Source: Xanthomonas sp. 10-10
GTDB taxonomy: Bacteria; Pseudomonadota; Gammaproteobacteria; Xanthomonadales; Xanthomonadaceae
Reading direction: 5' to 3'
DNA: 64,000 bases
NCBI RefSeq assembly: GCF_040182365.1
Contig: NZ_CP144460.1
Location: 1,612,001-1,676,000 of the forward strand
Each line of letters opens with the position of its first letter. The stretch's first letter is position 1. Position numbers and translations under genes: made by a program. This document shows positions 39,172 through 48,818 of this stretch, one piece after another. The notes below the pieces were generated by a model that ran no database searches, was not told where the DNA came from, and worked only from the letters and a program-made list of their open reading frames with translations.

Positions 39172-40172
39172 ATGTTGCCGGCGCACTCACCCAGGTCATC
39201 CGCGTCGAAGAAGTGACACAGGTGGGGCAGGTGCGCCGCGATGCGGTGGCGCTTGCGCAGGCCAATGGGTTCGACGAAGGCGCTTGCGGCCGCGTTGCGC
39301 TGGTCGCGACCGAGCTGTGTACCAACCTGCTCAACCATGGCGGCGGCGGGCAGATTCAGCTTTGCCGCGTGGCCGGCAGCGCTGGCATCGGCGTGGAGCT
39401 GTGCGCGCTCGACCAGGGCCCGGGCTTCGTGCTCGCCGATTGCCTGCCCGACGGCTACTCCACCGGCAGCACGCCCGGCAATGGTCTGGGCGCGGTGCGA
39501 CGGCAGGCGGCGCTGCTGGATGCGTATTCGGATCATGCCGGTACGATGGTGCTGGCGCGGGTCTATGCCGATGCAGGCGCCGCGTCCGATCTGCCGTACG
39601 GCGCCATACGGCTGCCGCTGCACAGCGAAGCGGTCTGCGGCGATGCCTGGCATCTGGCGATCGATGCGCAACATGTCACCGTCACCATGATCGATGGCCT
39701 GGGCCACGGTCCGGGCGCGGCCGATGCTGCCGATGCCGGCACGCGCGCTGCGGCCGCTGCCAGCGGCGAACCCGACGAACGTCTCGTGCGGCTGCATGCC
39801 GGCATGTCCGGCAGCCGGGGCGGCGCGGCCGCGGTGATGCAGTTCGACGGCAGCAGCGGGCACGTGCGCTTTGCCGGCGTCGGCAATGTCGCCGCAGCCT
39901 TGTGCGATGGCGATGGTGTGCGCGGCATGCCCTCGCATCCGGGCATCGTCGGCGTGCAGTTTCGCAGGGCCAAGCCGTTCGATTTTCCGCAGGCGTCGGG
40001 CAAGCTGCTGGTCATGCATAGCGACGGCCTGCAGACGCGCTGGAACCTGCGCGATCACGCCGGGCTGTTGTCGCGCCATCCACGCATCATTGCGGGCGTG
40101 CTATTGCGCGATTACGCGCGCGGCCGCGACGATGCCTGCGTCTTCGTCATGCGCCTGGGAGCCATGCAATGA
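39162..40172 (+). CDS. GHKL kinase fused to SpoIIE/PP2C-type phosphatase (RsbT/RsbX-like)
   Basis: 336 residues. An RsbT-like ATP-binding domain (about 15-145: VALVATELCTNLLNHGGGG, DQGPGF, GNGLGAVRR) is fused to a PP2C/SpoIIE phosphatase domain (about 155-335: CGDAWHLAIDA, MIDGLGHGPGA, LVMHSDGLQTRW). It therefore combines the two opposing activities of the partner switch. RsbX in Bacillus dephosphorylates the stressosome proteins; which domain is active here is unknown. The start ATG lies inside the end of the rsbT-like gene (10-base overlap). Confidence 0.87.
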   Translation: MEVNVAGALTQVIRVEEVTQVGQVRRDAVALAQANGFDEGACGRVALVATELCTNLLNHGGGGQIQLCRVAGSAGIGVELCALDQGPGFVLADCLPDGYSTGSTPGNGLGAVRRQAALLDAYSDHAGTMVLARVYADAGAASDLPYGAIRLPLHSEAVCGDAWHLAIDAQHVTVTMIDGLGHGPGAADAADAGTRAAAAASGEPDERLVRLHAGMSGSRGGAAAVMQFDGSSGHVRFAGVGNVAAALCDGDGVRGMPSHPGIVGVQFRRAKPFDFPQASGKLLVMHSDGLQTRWNLRDHAGLLSRHPRIIAGVLLRDYARGRDDACVFVMRLGAMQ

Positions 40173-41044
40173 ACGCATCCGATGCAGTGCCGGGCAGCGA
40201 TCCGATGAGCGAACTGGCGAGCCTGCGCGAGCAGAACCAGGCGCTGCGCGAGGAGCTGGACGAAACCAACCAGGGCGTCCTGGCGTTGTACGCCGAACTC
40301 GACCAGCAGGCCGAACAGCTGCGCGAGGTCTCCGAGCTCAAGAGCCGCTTCCTGTCGTACATGAGCCACGAGTTCCGTACCCCGCTGGGCTCGATCCTGA
40401 GCATTACCCGGCTGCTGGAAGACGGCATGGACGGGCCGCTCAACGACGAGCAACTCAAGCAGGTGCGCTTTGTCAGCGCATCGGCGCGCGAGCTCACCGA
40501 GATGGTGGACGACCTGCTGGACCTGGCCAAGATCGAGGCCGGCCGCATCACCATTTCGCCGGGCTGGTTCGACCTGATGGACCTGTTTGCGGCGTTGCGC
40601 GGCATGTTTCGCCCGCTCACCGACGTGGGCACCACCACCTTGATCTTCGAAGACCCGCCGGTGCTGCCGATGTTGTACACCGACGACAAGAAGCTGGCCC
40701 AGATCCTGCGCAACTTCATTTCCAACGCGCTCAAGTTCACCCCGCAGGGCCATGTGCGCGTCCTGGCGCAGATGGAAGGCGACGACCACGTGCGCTTCAG
40801 CGTGCAGGACACCGGCATCGGGATCGCGCCCGAACTTCACGAGACCTTGTTCGAGGATTTCGTACAGGTGGACTCGCCGCTGCAGAAGCGCCTGACCGGC
40901 ACCGGCCTGGGCCTGTCGATCTGCAAGCGGTTCGCCGAACTGCTGGGCGGGCGGGTCGGCATCAACAGCGTGGTGGGGCAGGGGTCGGAATTTTTCGTTG
41001 TGCTGCCGGTGACCCTGGCAGCGGAGAAGGCACTTGGGCAGTAA
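40169..41044 (+). CDS. sensor histidine kinase of the Rsb operon
   Basis: 291 residues, without membrane segments, so cytoplasmic. The N-terminal coiled coil (about 15-60) leads to HisKA with SYMSHEFRTPLGS (His near residue 67). HATPase follows with ILRNFISNALKFT, DTGIGI and GTGLGLSICKRF. There is no sensor domain of its own, so it may be controlled by the released RsbT-type kinases. It overlaps the previous gene by four bases and the next by 11. Confidence 0.93.
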   Translation: MNASDAVPGSDPMSELASLREQNQALREELDETNQGVLALYAELDQQAEQLREVSELKSRFLSYMSHEFRTPLGSILSITRLLEDGMDGPLNDEQLKQVRFVSASARELTEMVDDLLDLAKIEAGRITISPGWFDLMDLFAALRGMFRPLTDVGTTTLIFEDPPVLPMLYTDDKKLAQILRNFISNALKFTPQGHVRVLAQMEGDDHVRFSVQDTGIGIAPELHETLFEDFVQVDSPLQKRLTGTGLGLSICKRFAELLGGRVGINSVVGQGSEFFVVLPVTLAAEKALGQ

Positions 41045-42989
41045 GCAGCACATTCTGGTCGTCGACGACAACGCGGTGACGCGCTATTCGGTGCGACGCG
41101 TGCTCGAGCACCACCGCTTCGTGGTCGAGGAAGCCGGCACCGGCACCGAAGGCCTGGCCAAGCTGGCAGCGCAGGCGTTCGCGGCGGTGGTGCTGGACGT
41201 CAATCTGCCTGACATGAGCGGCTTCGACATCGTGCGCAGCCTGCGCGCCGAGCCGCGCACTGCGTTGCTGCCGGTGGTGCACGTGTCGGCGGCTTCGATC
41301 GCCACCGGCGACATGATCACCGGGCTTGATGCCGGCGCCGATGCCTACCTGATCCATCCGGTGGATCCGAACGTGCTGGTCGCCACGCTGCGCACGCTGT
41401 TGCGCGCGCGCAATGCCGAAGAAGCGTTGCGGCTCAGCGAGGCACGCTTCCGCGAGATCTTCGAGCACATCAGCGCGCCGATCGCAGTGGTCGATGCCGC
41501 CTTGCACACGCATGAACTCAACGCGGCGTTCCAGCGCCTGATCGGCGGCGCCACGCCGGGTGAAGCGATCCACGCTGCGGGGCTGGATCAGACGGCCACC
41601 GTGCAGGCGCTGACCGGCGCACTGGCGCAGCGCGAGCGCTGGAGCGGCACGCTGTCGATCCTGCGCGATGGCAAGTTGTGCGAAACCGAATGGCGGGTGT
41701 CGCCGTACCGCGAGCCGGACCTGGGCCTGTTGATGGTGGAGGACGTCACCGAGCGGCGCCTGCGCGAGCGCGAGCAGCGTCAGGAACTGGATACCGCCAC
41801 CACCGAGCTGGCGCACCAGATCGCCGAGCGCCAGCGCACCGAAATCCAGCTGTTGCAGGCGCAAAAGATGGAAGCGCTGGGCAAGCTCACCGGCGGCATC
41901 GCGCACGACTTCAACAACCTGTTGACCAGCATCATTTCCGGCCTAGACATGATCCAGCTGGCGGTGGAATCCAACCGCATCGAGCGCGTGCCGCGCCTGG
42001 CCGAAATTGCCACCGGCTCGGCGCATCGGGCAGCGGCGCTGACCCAGCGCATGCTCGCGTTTGCGCGCAAGCAATCGCTGGATGCGCAGCCGTTCGACGT
42101 CAATCTGCGCGTGCGCTCGCTGGAAGACATGCTGCAACGCTCGATCGGCGAGAACATCGCCCTGGAGCTGGAGCTTGCCGATGCCTCGCTGGTGGCGGTT
42201 GCCGATGCCAACCAGCTCGAGAACGTGGTGCTCAATCTGGTGATCAATGCCCGCGATGCATTACGCGGGCATGGCACCATCTGCGTGCAGACCGCCGCCT
42301 ACGTCGCGCTCAACGACCCGGAACTGGACGATGGAGAGTATGTCGCGGTCAACGTGATCGACAACGGCAGCGGCATCGAGCCGGCCATCCTCAATCAGGT
42401 GTTCGAGCCGTTTTTCACCACCAAACCCATCGGCGAAGGCACCGGCCTGGGATTGTCGATGACCTACGGCTTTGCACGCCAGTCCGGCGGTACCGCGCGC
42501 ATCACCAGCCAGATCGGCCAGGGCACCACGGTGACGTTGCTGCTGCCGCGCGGGCTGTCGGCGAGCGAGGTGCCGCCGGCACCGGCGCCGACGACGCAAC
42601 GCGCGCGCAACGCGCGCATCCTGCTGGTGGACGACACCGACGTGGTGCGCATGATGGTCAGCGAGGTGCTCAGCGACGCCGGGTATCAGGTGATCGAAGC
42701 CGAAGACGCCATCGGCGCACTGGAGCAGTTGCGCACCGATCTGCAGATCGACCTGGTGGTGTCCGATGTCGGCCTGCCGGGCATGAACGGGCGCGACATG
42801 GCCGATGTGGCGCGTACGCTGCGTCCGGGGCTGCCGATCCTGTTCATCACCGGCTACGCCGAAAACGCGGTCACGCGGCAGGAATTTCTGGCCGACGGCA
42901 TGGCCTTGCTGCCCAAGCCCTTCAGCCTCAACGATTTGCTCAATACCGTCGGGCAGATGCTCGACAGCAGCGTGCTGGCGCGCGCTTAG
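41034..42989 (+). CDS. hybrid histidine kinase: REC-PAS-HisKA-HATPase-REC
   Basis: 651 residues starting with TTG at 41034. The N-terminal receiver (about 1-125, ILVVDD, LDVNLPDMSG) is followed by a PAS-like domain (130-240). A coiled coil precedes HisKA with GGIAHDFNNLLTSI (His292). The HATPase domain contains DNGSGIEP and GTGLGLSMTYGF. The C-terminal receiver (about 525-645) has LLVDDTDVVRMM, VVSDVGLPGMNG and PKPFSLNDLL. The protein could take phosphate from the preceding kinase. It is the last gene of the operon; no output domain with DNA-binding is seen. Confidence 0.94.
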   Translation: MGSKQHILVVDDNAVTRYSVRRVLEHHRFVVEEAGTGTEGLAKLAAQAFAAVVLDVNLPDMSGFDIVRSLRAEPRTALLPVVHVSAASIATGDMITGLDAGADAYLIHPVDPNVLVATLRTLLRARNAEEALRLSEARFREIFEHISAPIAVVDAALHTHELNAAFQRLIGGATPGEAIHAAGLDQTATVQALTGALAQRERWSGTLSILRDGKLCETEWRVSPYREPDLGLLMVEDVTERRLREREQRQELDTATTELAHQIAERQRTEIQLLQAQKMEALGKLTGGIAHDFNNLLTSIISGLDMIQLAVESNRIERVPRLAEIATGSAHRAAALTQRMLAFARKQSLDAQPFDVNLRVRSLEDMLQRSIGENIALELELADASLVAVADANQLENVVLNLVINARDALRGHGTICVQTAAYVALNDPELDDGEYVAVNVIDNGSGIEPAILNQVFEPFFTTKPIGEGTGLGLSMTYGFARQSGGTARITSQIGQGTTVTLLLPRGLSASEVPPAPAPTTQRARNARILLVDDTDVVRMMVSEVLSDAGYQVIEAEDAIGALEQLRTDLQIDLVVSDVGLPGMNGRDMADVARTLRPGLPILFITGYAENAVTRQEFLADGMALLPKPFSLNDLLNTVGQMLDSSVLARA

Positions 42990-43037
42990 GAAGCATTGGT
43001 TCGATTGCCCGGCAGTGCGGTGTACGCGCGCCGGCAG

Positions 43038-44705
43038 TCAACGCGAGTACGCGTACGGCCCGAACGTGGCGCCCAGAAAACCGCCGGCCGTCTCGGTGCT
43101 GAGCAGCAGGGCGTCGCCCTGTTCGAGCAGCGTCTGCCACTGACCGTTGCCTACCGCGAAATCCACATGCACGCGCGCGCCGTCCAGCGCAAAGCGCAGC
43201 TGCACCGGTTGGGTCGCATCGGGCAGCGGCGCACGTGCCAGCACGGTGCCGGTGCCGGGGTCCTGCAGGCCTGCGCGGCGATACAACACGACAGCGGCGC
43301 CGGCCTCGTCGCGCACCAGCATGGCCGCCAGGAAGTGGCTTTCCTTGGCCACCATCGCAAGGCCTGCCTGCTCGCCGATTGCCAGCGCGCTGCCATCGAC
43401 AGTGGCCACCAGCGTGGCGTGGTGATGCTGCAGGCGATGGCCCAGATACGCGGGTTGACCGCGGCCGATATCGCCCAGCGCCACCTGCGAGGGGGTGATG
43501 CGCAGACCCTGCGGGCCGGTCAGGTACCACGGCTGGGTAGGCGGGTGGAAGGTCATCCATTGCATCGGCACGCGCGCCTGTTGAAAGCGCTCGCTCCATT
43601 GCATCGGGCCGCTGGTGGGCAGGGCCTGGGTGCCGGTCGGCAGTGCGGGGCGCGTGGCGATCGGCGGCACGGCGCTGCCATGCGGCAATACCTGCGGCCA
43701 GCCGTCGCGCCATTGCACCGGCAATAGAAAGGTTTCGCGGCCAAGCGCATAGTGGTTGCCCTGATACGGGCGGGTGCCCAGGAACACCGCCCACCATGTG
43801 CCGTCCTGGAGCTCGACGAACTGTGCGTGCCCGGTCGAGGTGATCGGTGCGCTGCGGCTCGGGTCCAGGTCGCGCTGGGTCAGTACCGGGTTACCGCTCC
43901 AGGGCTCGTAGGGGCCGGTGATCTGGCGGCTGCGGTAGATCATCTGCGCATGCTGCTCGCCGGTGCCGCCTTCGGCTGCGGTGAGGTAGTAGTAGCCGTC
44001 GCGGCGGAATAGATGCGGGCCCTCGATATGTTCGGGATTGGTGGCCGGTTGAAAGCCCGAGTCCACGATCACCTGACGTGTGCCGACCAGCGTCATGCGG
44101 GTCAGATCCAGCTGCTGCAGCCAGATGGCGCGGTGTCCGTCGTAGCGCAGCTTGCCGGCCGGCACGTCGTTGTTGACCAGCCAGGCGCTGCCGTCGTCGT
44201 CGAAGAACAGCGACGGGTCGATGCCCTTGGCGTCGAGCCAGATCGGGTCCGACCACGGACCGGCCGGATCGGTGGCGGTGATCAGGAAGTTGCCGCCGTC
44301 GCAGTAGAAACAGGTGTTGGCAATGTAGAAGGTGCCGTCGTGGTGGCTGATGCTGGCGGCGAACAGGCCGCGGGTCAGCTCGTCGCGGCCGTAGTCGATC
44401 TGGTCGGGGCGATCGATCGCATTGCCGATCTGGGTCCAGTGCACCAGGTCGCTGCTCTTGAACACCGGCAGGCCGGGAAAGTAGCCGAACGTGGAGTTGA
44501 CCAGATAGAAGTCGTCGCCGACCCGGATCGCGGACGGGTCCGGATAAAACCCGGCCAGCACCGGATTGCGGTACTGCGTCTCGGTCGGCAACGCGCCGCC
44601 GTCATCGCCCTGGTAATCCACCTGGGTGATCAGCGCGCTGCCGGCATGGGCCAGCTGGCAACTCACGGCGGCCATCAGGCCCAGTATCCATCCGACTCGT
44701 TTCAC
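43038..44705 (-). CDS. glycoside hydrolase family 43 protein (beta-xylosidase/arabinofuranosidase)
   Basis: 555 residues from GTG 44705, preceded by GGGGGA. A signal peptide (VGWILGLMAAVSCQLAHA) implies export. The GH43 five-bladed propeller shows the three catalytic acids: Asp56 in FYPDPSAI (base), Asp163 in GIDPSLFF (modulator) and Glu228 in EHIEGPHLF (acid). The C-terminal beta-sandwich (about 350-555) is typical of GH43 xylosidases. The likely substrate is xylan or arabinan side chains. It is divergent from the TonB-dependent receptor, suggesting a shared regulatory region. Confidence 0.92.
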   Translation of the reverse strand: MKRVGWILGLMAAVSCQLAHAGSALITQVDYQGDDGGALPTETQYRNPVLAGFYPDPSAIRVGDDFYLVNSTFGYFPGLPVFKSSDLVHWTQIGNAIDRPDQIDYGRDELTRGLFAASISHHDGTFYIANTCFYCDGGNFLITATDPAGPWSDPIWLDAKGIDPSLFFDDDGSAWLVNNDVPAGKLRYDGHRAIWLQQLDLTRMTLVGTRQVIVDSGFQPATNPEHIEGPHLFRRDGYYYLTAAEGGTGEQHAQMIYRSRQITGPYEPWSGNPVLTQRDLDPSRSAPITSTGHAQFVELQDGTWWAVFLGTRPYQGNHYALGRETFLLPVQWRDGWPQVLPHGSAVPPIATRPALPTGTQALPTSGPMQWSERFQQARVPMQWMTFHPPTQPWYLTGPQGLRITPSQVALGDIGRGQPAYLGHRLQHHHATLVATVDGSALAIGEQAGLAMVAKESHFLAAMLVRDEAGAAVVLYRRAGLQDPGTGTVLARAPLPDATQPVQLRFALDGARVHVDFAVGNGQWQTLLEQGDALLLSTETAGGFLGATFGPYAYSR

Positions 44706-44977
44706 GACAGGTCCCCCGATACGCGTCCACTGGCCTGACGCCAGCCTCGCGGCAGCATGACAGTTCTGCGCCTGGCACGGCATGACGTTTTTGCCATGCC
44801 GCAGGCGCGTGCTGGCATGGCTGTGCGCAACGCGGTCGCTGGGCGCGGATCGGTGCGCCTGCCACTTCGCTGCAACATTGCTGACATATCGTGCGCGCGG
44901 CGCCATGCTGCGCCTCCTGCTGGCAGGCCCGTGCCGCACGGACTCATCTTCGCGTCTTCATCCAAGGATCAACCCGC

Positions 44978-47338
44978 ATGTCGTTGTACTCGTCTGTCTC
45001 TCCGTCGCTGACGTCCGCTGTTGCGCATCTGTATGCACGTGCACCGCAACGCACGCCGCTGGCGCGCGCCTGCGCCGGTCTGCTGCTCGCTTCGATGGCC
45101 GCTGCCGCATCGGCCCAGCAGGCGCCGGCCAGCCAGGGCGAGGGCAGCCCCACCGCGCTGGACGCGGTCACCGTCACCGCCGAGCACCGCGAGCAGAACC
45201 TGCAGGAGGTGCCGGTGTCGGTGGGCGTGGTGCAGGGCGCGGCGATGCGGCAGTACACCGCCGGCGGCGACGACACCTTGCTGGCGCTGTCCGGCCGCGT
45301 GCCGGGCTTCTACGCCGAGACCACCACCGGGCGCATCTTTCCGCGCTTCTATATCCGCGGCCTGGGCAACATCGACTTCTATCTCGGCGCGTCGCAGCCG
45401 GTGTCCATCATCCAGGACGACGTGGTGCTGGAGCACGTGGTGCTCAAGTCCAACCCCGTCTACGACGTGGATCAGGTCGAAGTGCTGCGCGGCCCGCAGG
45501 GCACCCTGTTCGGCCGCAATACCACCGCCGGCATCGTCAAGTTCGATACCGTCAAGCCGGGCGACACCTACACCGGCCGCGTCGACGCCAGCTACGGCAG
45601 CTACAACACCGTGTCGCTGGACGGCGGCTTTGGCGGGCCGATCAACGATGTGCTGTCGTTCCGCGTGTCGGCCCTGTATCAGCACCGCGACGACTGGGTG
45701 GACAATACCTTTGCCGGCAGCAGCGCCGATGGCACGCGCACCCCGCGCAAGGATGCGATGGGCGGCTACAACGACCGCAATGCGCGCCTGCAGGTGCTGC
45801 TCAAGCCCAACGATGCGTTCTCGCTGCTGGGCTCTGTGCACACCCGCGACTACGACGGCACCTCCACGTTGTTCCTGCGCAACGCAGTGACGCGCGGCAG
45901 CGACAAGGTCGACGTGCCGCGCGACCGCGTGGCCTACGACGAGGCCAACGACAACCCGCAGGCCTACAAGACCGATGGCGGCTCGATCAAGGCGATCTAC
46001 GACTTCGGCGGCGTGTCGCTGACCTCCATCACCGCCTACGAAACCACCTCCGGCTACAGCCGTGGCGACACCGATGGCGGCGCGGCGGCCAACTATCCGG
46101 TCAACGGCGTGCCGAACGGCTTCGGCCAGTCGATGGGGCAGATCCGCGACCTGGATCAATACACCCAGGAGCTGCGTCTGGCCAGCGAAGGCGACGACGC
46201 ACTGCAATGGCAGGTGGGCGCGTTCTACTTCGATGGCCGCGACACCACCGACTTCTATCAGCGTGCGTATTTCCTGCGCACCGCCGCGCGCAACCCCAAC
46301 AACTGGGTGCGGCTGCGTAACACCAATACCTCATGGGCCGGCTTCGGTCAGCTCAGCTACAAGGCCACCGATGCGCTCACCTTGACCGCCGGTCTGCGCC
46401 AGACCAAGGACAGCAAGGAGACCCGCCTGCTCAAGACCGCCGATACCGCCGCCGGTGCGGTGACCTATCGCGGCCGTCGCGATGTGCGCATGTCCGACAC
46501 CCAGCCCAGCTGGGACCTGAGCGCGATGTATGAACTCAACCCGGACCTGAGCGTGTATGCACGCGTGGCACGCGGTTTCCGCGGCCCCACCATCCAGGGC
46601 CGCAGCGCGGTGTTCAATTCGGACTTCACCACCGCCGATTCGGAAACCATCCTGTCCTGGGAAGCCGGCATCAAGAGCAGCCTGTTCGACAACCGGCTGC
46701 GCCTGAATGTCAGCGGCTTCACCTACACCGTCGACGACATCCAGCTCAACGGCAACGATTCGGACGGCAACGGCGTGCTGTTCAATGCCGACAAGGCCAA
46801 GGCCTACGGTCTGGAAGCGGACCTGGACTGGCGCCCGATCTCCAACCTGTCGCTGACCGCCGGCCTGAGCCTGCTGCACAGCGAAATCCAGGACAGGCGC
46901 GTGTTTGCGCAGGCCTGCGCGCTCAATGGCGTAGTGGTGTGCACGGTCAACGACCCGACCATCCGCGTCGGTGCCAACACCTTTGCGCAGATCGACGGCA
47001 ACCCGCTGCCCAACGCGCCCAAGTACAACCTCAACCTGGCCGCGCGCTACGACATCCCGATGGGCAACGATGGCGCGTTCTTCGTTTCCACCGACTGGAA
47101 CAAGCAGGGCGAAACCAGCTTCGTGCTGTACGACTCCACCGAGTTCCGCGCCGACGGCAACTTCGAAGGCGGCCTCAAGCTGGGCTACACCGGCGGTTAT
47201 GGCGCGTGGGAAGTGGCGGCATTCGCGCGCAACATCACCAACGAAAAGAACGTCAAGGGTGTGATCGAAAACTACATGGCGGCGGTCTATAACGAGCCGC
47301 GCATCGTGGGCGTGTCGGTCAACGTCAACTGGCAGTAA
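44978..47338 (+). CDS. TonB-dependent outer-membrane receptor
   Basis: 786 residues. The signal region ends LLLASMAAAASAQQ. The plug domain (about 45-170) has LDAVTVTAEHREQNLQEVPV and RGPQGTLFGRNTTAG. The beta-barrel fills the rest and ends in VSVNVNWQ. It imports a ligand across the outer membrane using TonB energy. Divergence from GH43 makes plant oligosaccharides a plausible ligand, though siderophore receptors look similar. There is no N-terminal signalling extension. ATG 44978 has AAGGA upstream. A strong hairpin follows. Confidence 0.93.
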   Translation: MSLYSSVSPSLTSAVAHLYARAPQRTPLARACAGLLLASMAAAASAQQAPASQGEGSPTALDAVTVTAEHREQNLQEVPVSVGVVQGAAMRQYTAGGDDTLLALSGRVPGFYAETTTGRIFPRFYIRGLGNIDFYLGASQPVSIIQDDVVLEHVVLKSNPVYDVDQVEVLRGPQGTLFGRNTTAGIVKFDTVKPGDTYTGRVDASYGSYNTVSLDGGFGGPINDVLSFRVSALYQHRDDWVDNTFAGSSADGTRTPRKDAMGGYNDRNARLQVLLKPNDAFSLLGSVHTRDYDGTSTLFLRNAVTRGSDKVDVPRDRVAYDEANDNPQAYKTDGGSIKAIYDFGGVSLTSITAYETTSGYSRGDTDGGAAANYPVNGVPNGFGQSMGQIRDLDQYTQELRLASEGDDALQWQVGAFYFDGRDTTDFYQRAYFLRTAARNPNNWVRLRNTNTSWAGFGQLSYKATDALTLTAGLRQTKDSKETRLLKTADTAAGAVTYRGRRDVRMSDTQPSWDLSAMYELNPDLSVYARVARGFRGPTIQGRSAVFNSDFTTADSETILSWEAGIKSSLFDNRLRLNVSGFTYTVDDIQLNGNDSDGNGVLFNADKAKAYGLEADLDWRPISNLSLTAGLSLLHSEIQDRRVFAQACALNGVVVCTVNDPTIRVGANTFAQIDGNPLPNAPKYNLNLAARYDIPMGNDGAFFVSTDWNKQGETSFVLYDSTEFRADGNFEGGLKLGYTGGYGAWEVAAFARNITNEKNVKGVIENYMAAVYNEPRIVGVSVNVNWQ

Positions 47339-47396
47339 CGCCTGCCTGGGGCAAGGCCGCGGCGCAGCCCTCGCGGCCCTGTCCGATGTGTCAGCC

Positions 47397-47427
47397 AAGC
47401 CAGCGGCGTGGATGCGCCGCTGGCTTT
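47397..47427. terminator. hairpin between the convergent receptor gene and trxC
   Basis: 12-bp perfect stem (47397-47408 and 47415-47426) with a six-base loop and a short TTT tail, lying 58 bases past the receptor stop and seven bases from the trxC stop. Confidence 0.75.
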
Positions 47428-47433
47428 GTCATC

Positions 47434-47880
47434 TCAGCCTTGGCTCAGGACCGAGCGCACCCAGCTGACGATCTGCGCGCTGCTCACCGCGCCGGAATGA
47501 CGGCCGATCTCATGTCCACCGCGGATGACCAGCAAGGTCGGGATGCTGCGGATGCCAAAGCGCGTGCTCAGCGCCGGATGCAGATCGGTATCCACCTTGG
47601 CCAGCCGCACCTGCGGCTCCAGCGTCGCGGCAGCGGCCGCAAACTGCGGTGCCATGCTCAGGCACGGCGCGCACCACGGTGCCCAGAAATCCACCACCAG
47701 CGGGAGCGCGCTGCGCACGGCGTGCTTGTCGAAATCTGCCGCCGACAACGCCACCGGTGACCCCAGAAACAACGGCCGATGGCAACTGCCACAGTTGGGC
47801 GCATCGTGCAGGCGTGCGCGCGCCACGCGGTTCATGGCAGCGCAGTTCGGGCAGGCGATCAGAAGCGGTGCGTCGGTCAT
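47434..47880 (-). CDS. trxC: thioredoxin 2 (TrxC)
   Basis: 148 residues. The N-terminal zinc-binding pairs C10/C13 and C30/C33 distinguish TrxC from TrxA. The thioredoxin domain (about 45-146) has active site WCAPC (Trp69 to Cys73), where the family often has WCGPC. It is a cytoplasmic disulfide reductase, often tied to oxidative stress. It is a stand-alone gene. Confidence 0.95.
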   Translation of the reverse strand: MTDAPLLIACPNCAAMNRVARARLHDAPNCGSCHRPLFLGSPVALSAADFDKHAVRSALPLVVDFWAPWCAPCLSMAPQFAAAAATLEPQVRLAKVDTDLHPALSTRFGIRSIPTLLVIRGGHEIGRHSGAVSSAQIVSWVRSVLSQG

Positions 47881-48059
47881 GCGTATGGTCTCCGATGGGC
47901 AGGCAGCGCGTCGCTACGCCAGACATCGCCGGCGGCGATTGCGGCTGCATGCCACCAGTGTAGCGGCCGCTGCCGACGCTGCTGGGCCCGCAGACCGGTG
48001 GCCGCACCAACTGCGTGCGGCCGCCATGCGATCGCGCGTGCAGACGCGCGCTGCCTCGC

Positions 48060-48425
48060 TCAGGCCGATTGCCCAAGGGTCACGATCGGGACAAAGCCGC
48101 CGTAGATCATGCGTTTGCCGTCGAAAGGCATCGGGTTGACCGACGGGTCCATGCGCGGGTCCTCCATCATCTTGCGCATGCCGGCATCGCGGGTGGCCTT
48201 GTCGGGCCATTCAATCCAAGAAAACACCACGATCTCGTCGTCGCTGGCATCGACCGCGCGCTGGAAGTCAGTCCACTGGCCGCGCTGGACATCGTCGCCC
48301 CAGCACTCCACCACACGCAATGCGCCATATTCCAGGATCACGGCGTCGCCCATGCGGGCGTGCTCGATAAACGCATCCTTGTTGGCTGCAGGCACTGCAA
48401 GCACAAAGCCATCGATATACGACAT
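48060..48425 (-). CDS. DUF1428 family protein
   Basis: 121 residues from ATG 48425, with GGAGGCGG just upstream; longer upstream reading is not family-like. The N-terminus SYIDGFVLAVPAANKDAF and the segments ALRVVECWGDDV and FSWIEWPDKATRDAGM are the DUF1428 (dimeric alpha/beta-barrel) signature. MPFDGKRMIYGGF closes it. The function is unknown. It is soluble and has no clear operon partner. Confidence 0.9.
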   Translation of the reverse strand: MSYIDGFVLAVPAANKDAFIEHARMGDAVILEYGALRVVECWGDDVQRGQWTDFQRAVDASDDEIVVFSWIEWPDKATRDAGMRKMMEDPRMDPSVNPMPFDGKRMIYGGFVPIVTLGQSA

Positions 48426-48818
48426 AACCGCCTCCGCTGACATGGCGCACGGCGTGCGCCTGATGATGACGAACAGATCTAGTTGCGATCGAAGAACCAG
48501 CAACGCAGCGCCCGGGCCAATGGCGCCAGGGCATCGGCTGCGAGCATACGGTGCATTGCCGCAACTGGCACTGCTCGTGCTCGCATGACGCCAGGATGCA
48601 GGCGTTGAGCCCGGTTGTGCGCTTCAAGACCTAGCGGTGATGGCCACCCACAATCGATGAGCTCGCCCGGCGCGGTTGCGAGGCTGGACTACCTGACGGG
48701 CGGTTATCGCAACACGCCTGTGTCGGGCATCGCGTGGGATGCAAGGCGCACTGCGCAACGCTGCTGCAAGCGTGGCGTGGTGCGCCAGTGCGTTACCTGG
48801 CGGCCGGCGCGTGCCGGG
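48426..48818. other. intergenic region, nothing recognised
   Basis: 393 bases between two minus-strand genes. No clear gene, RNA, repeat or terminator is visible. Confidence 0.4.
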
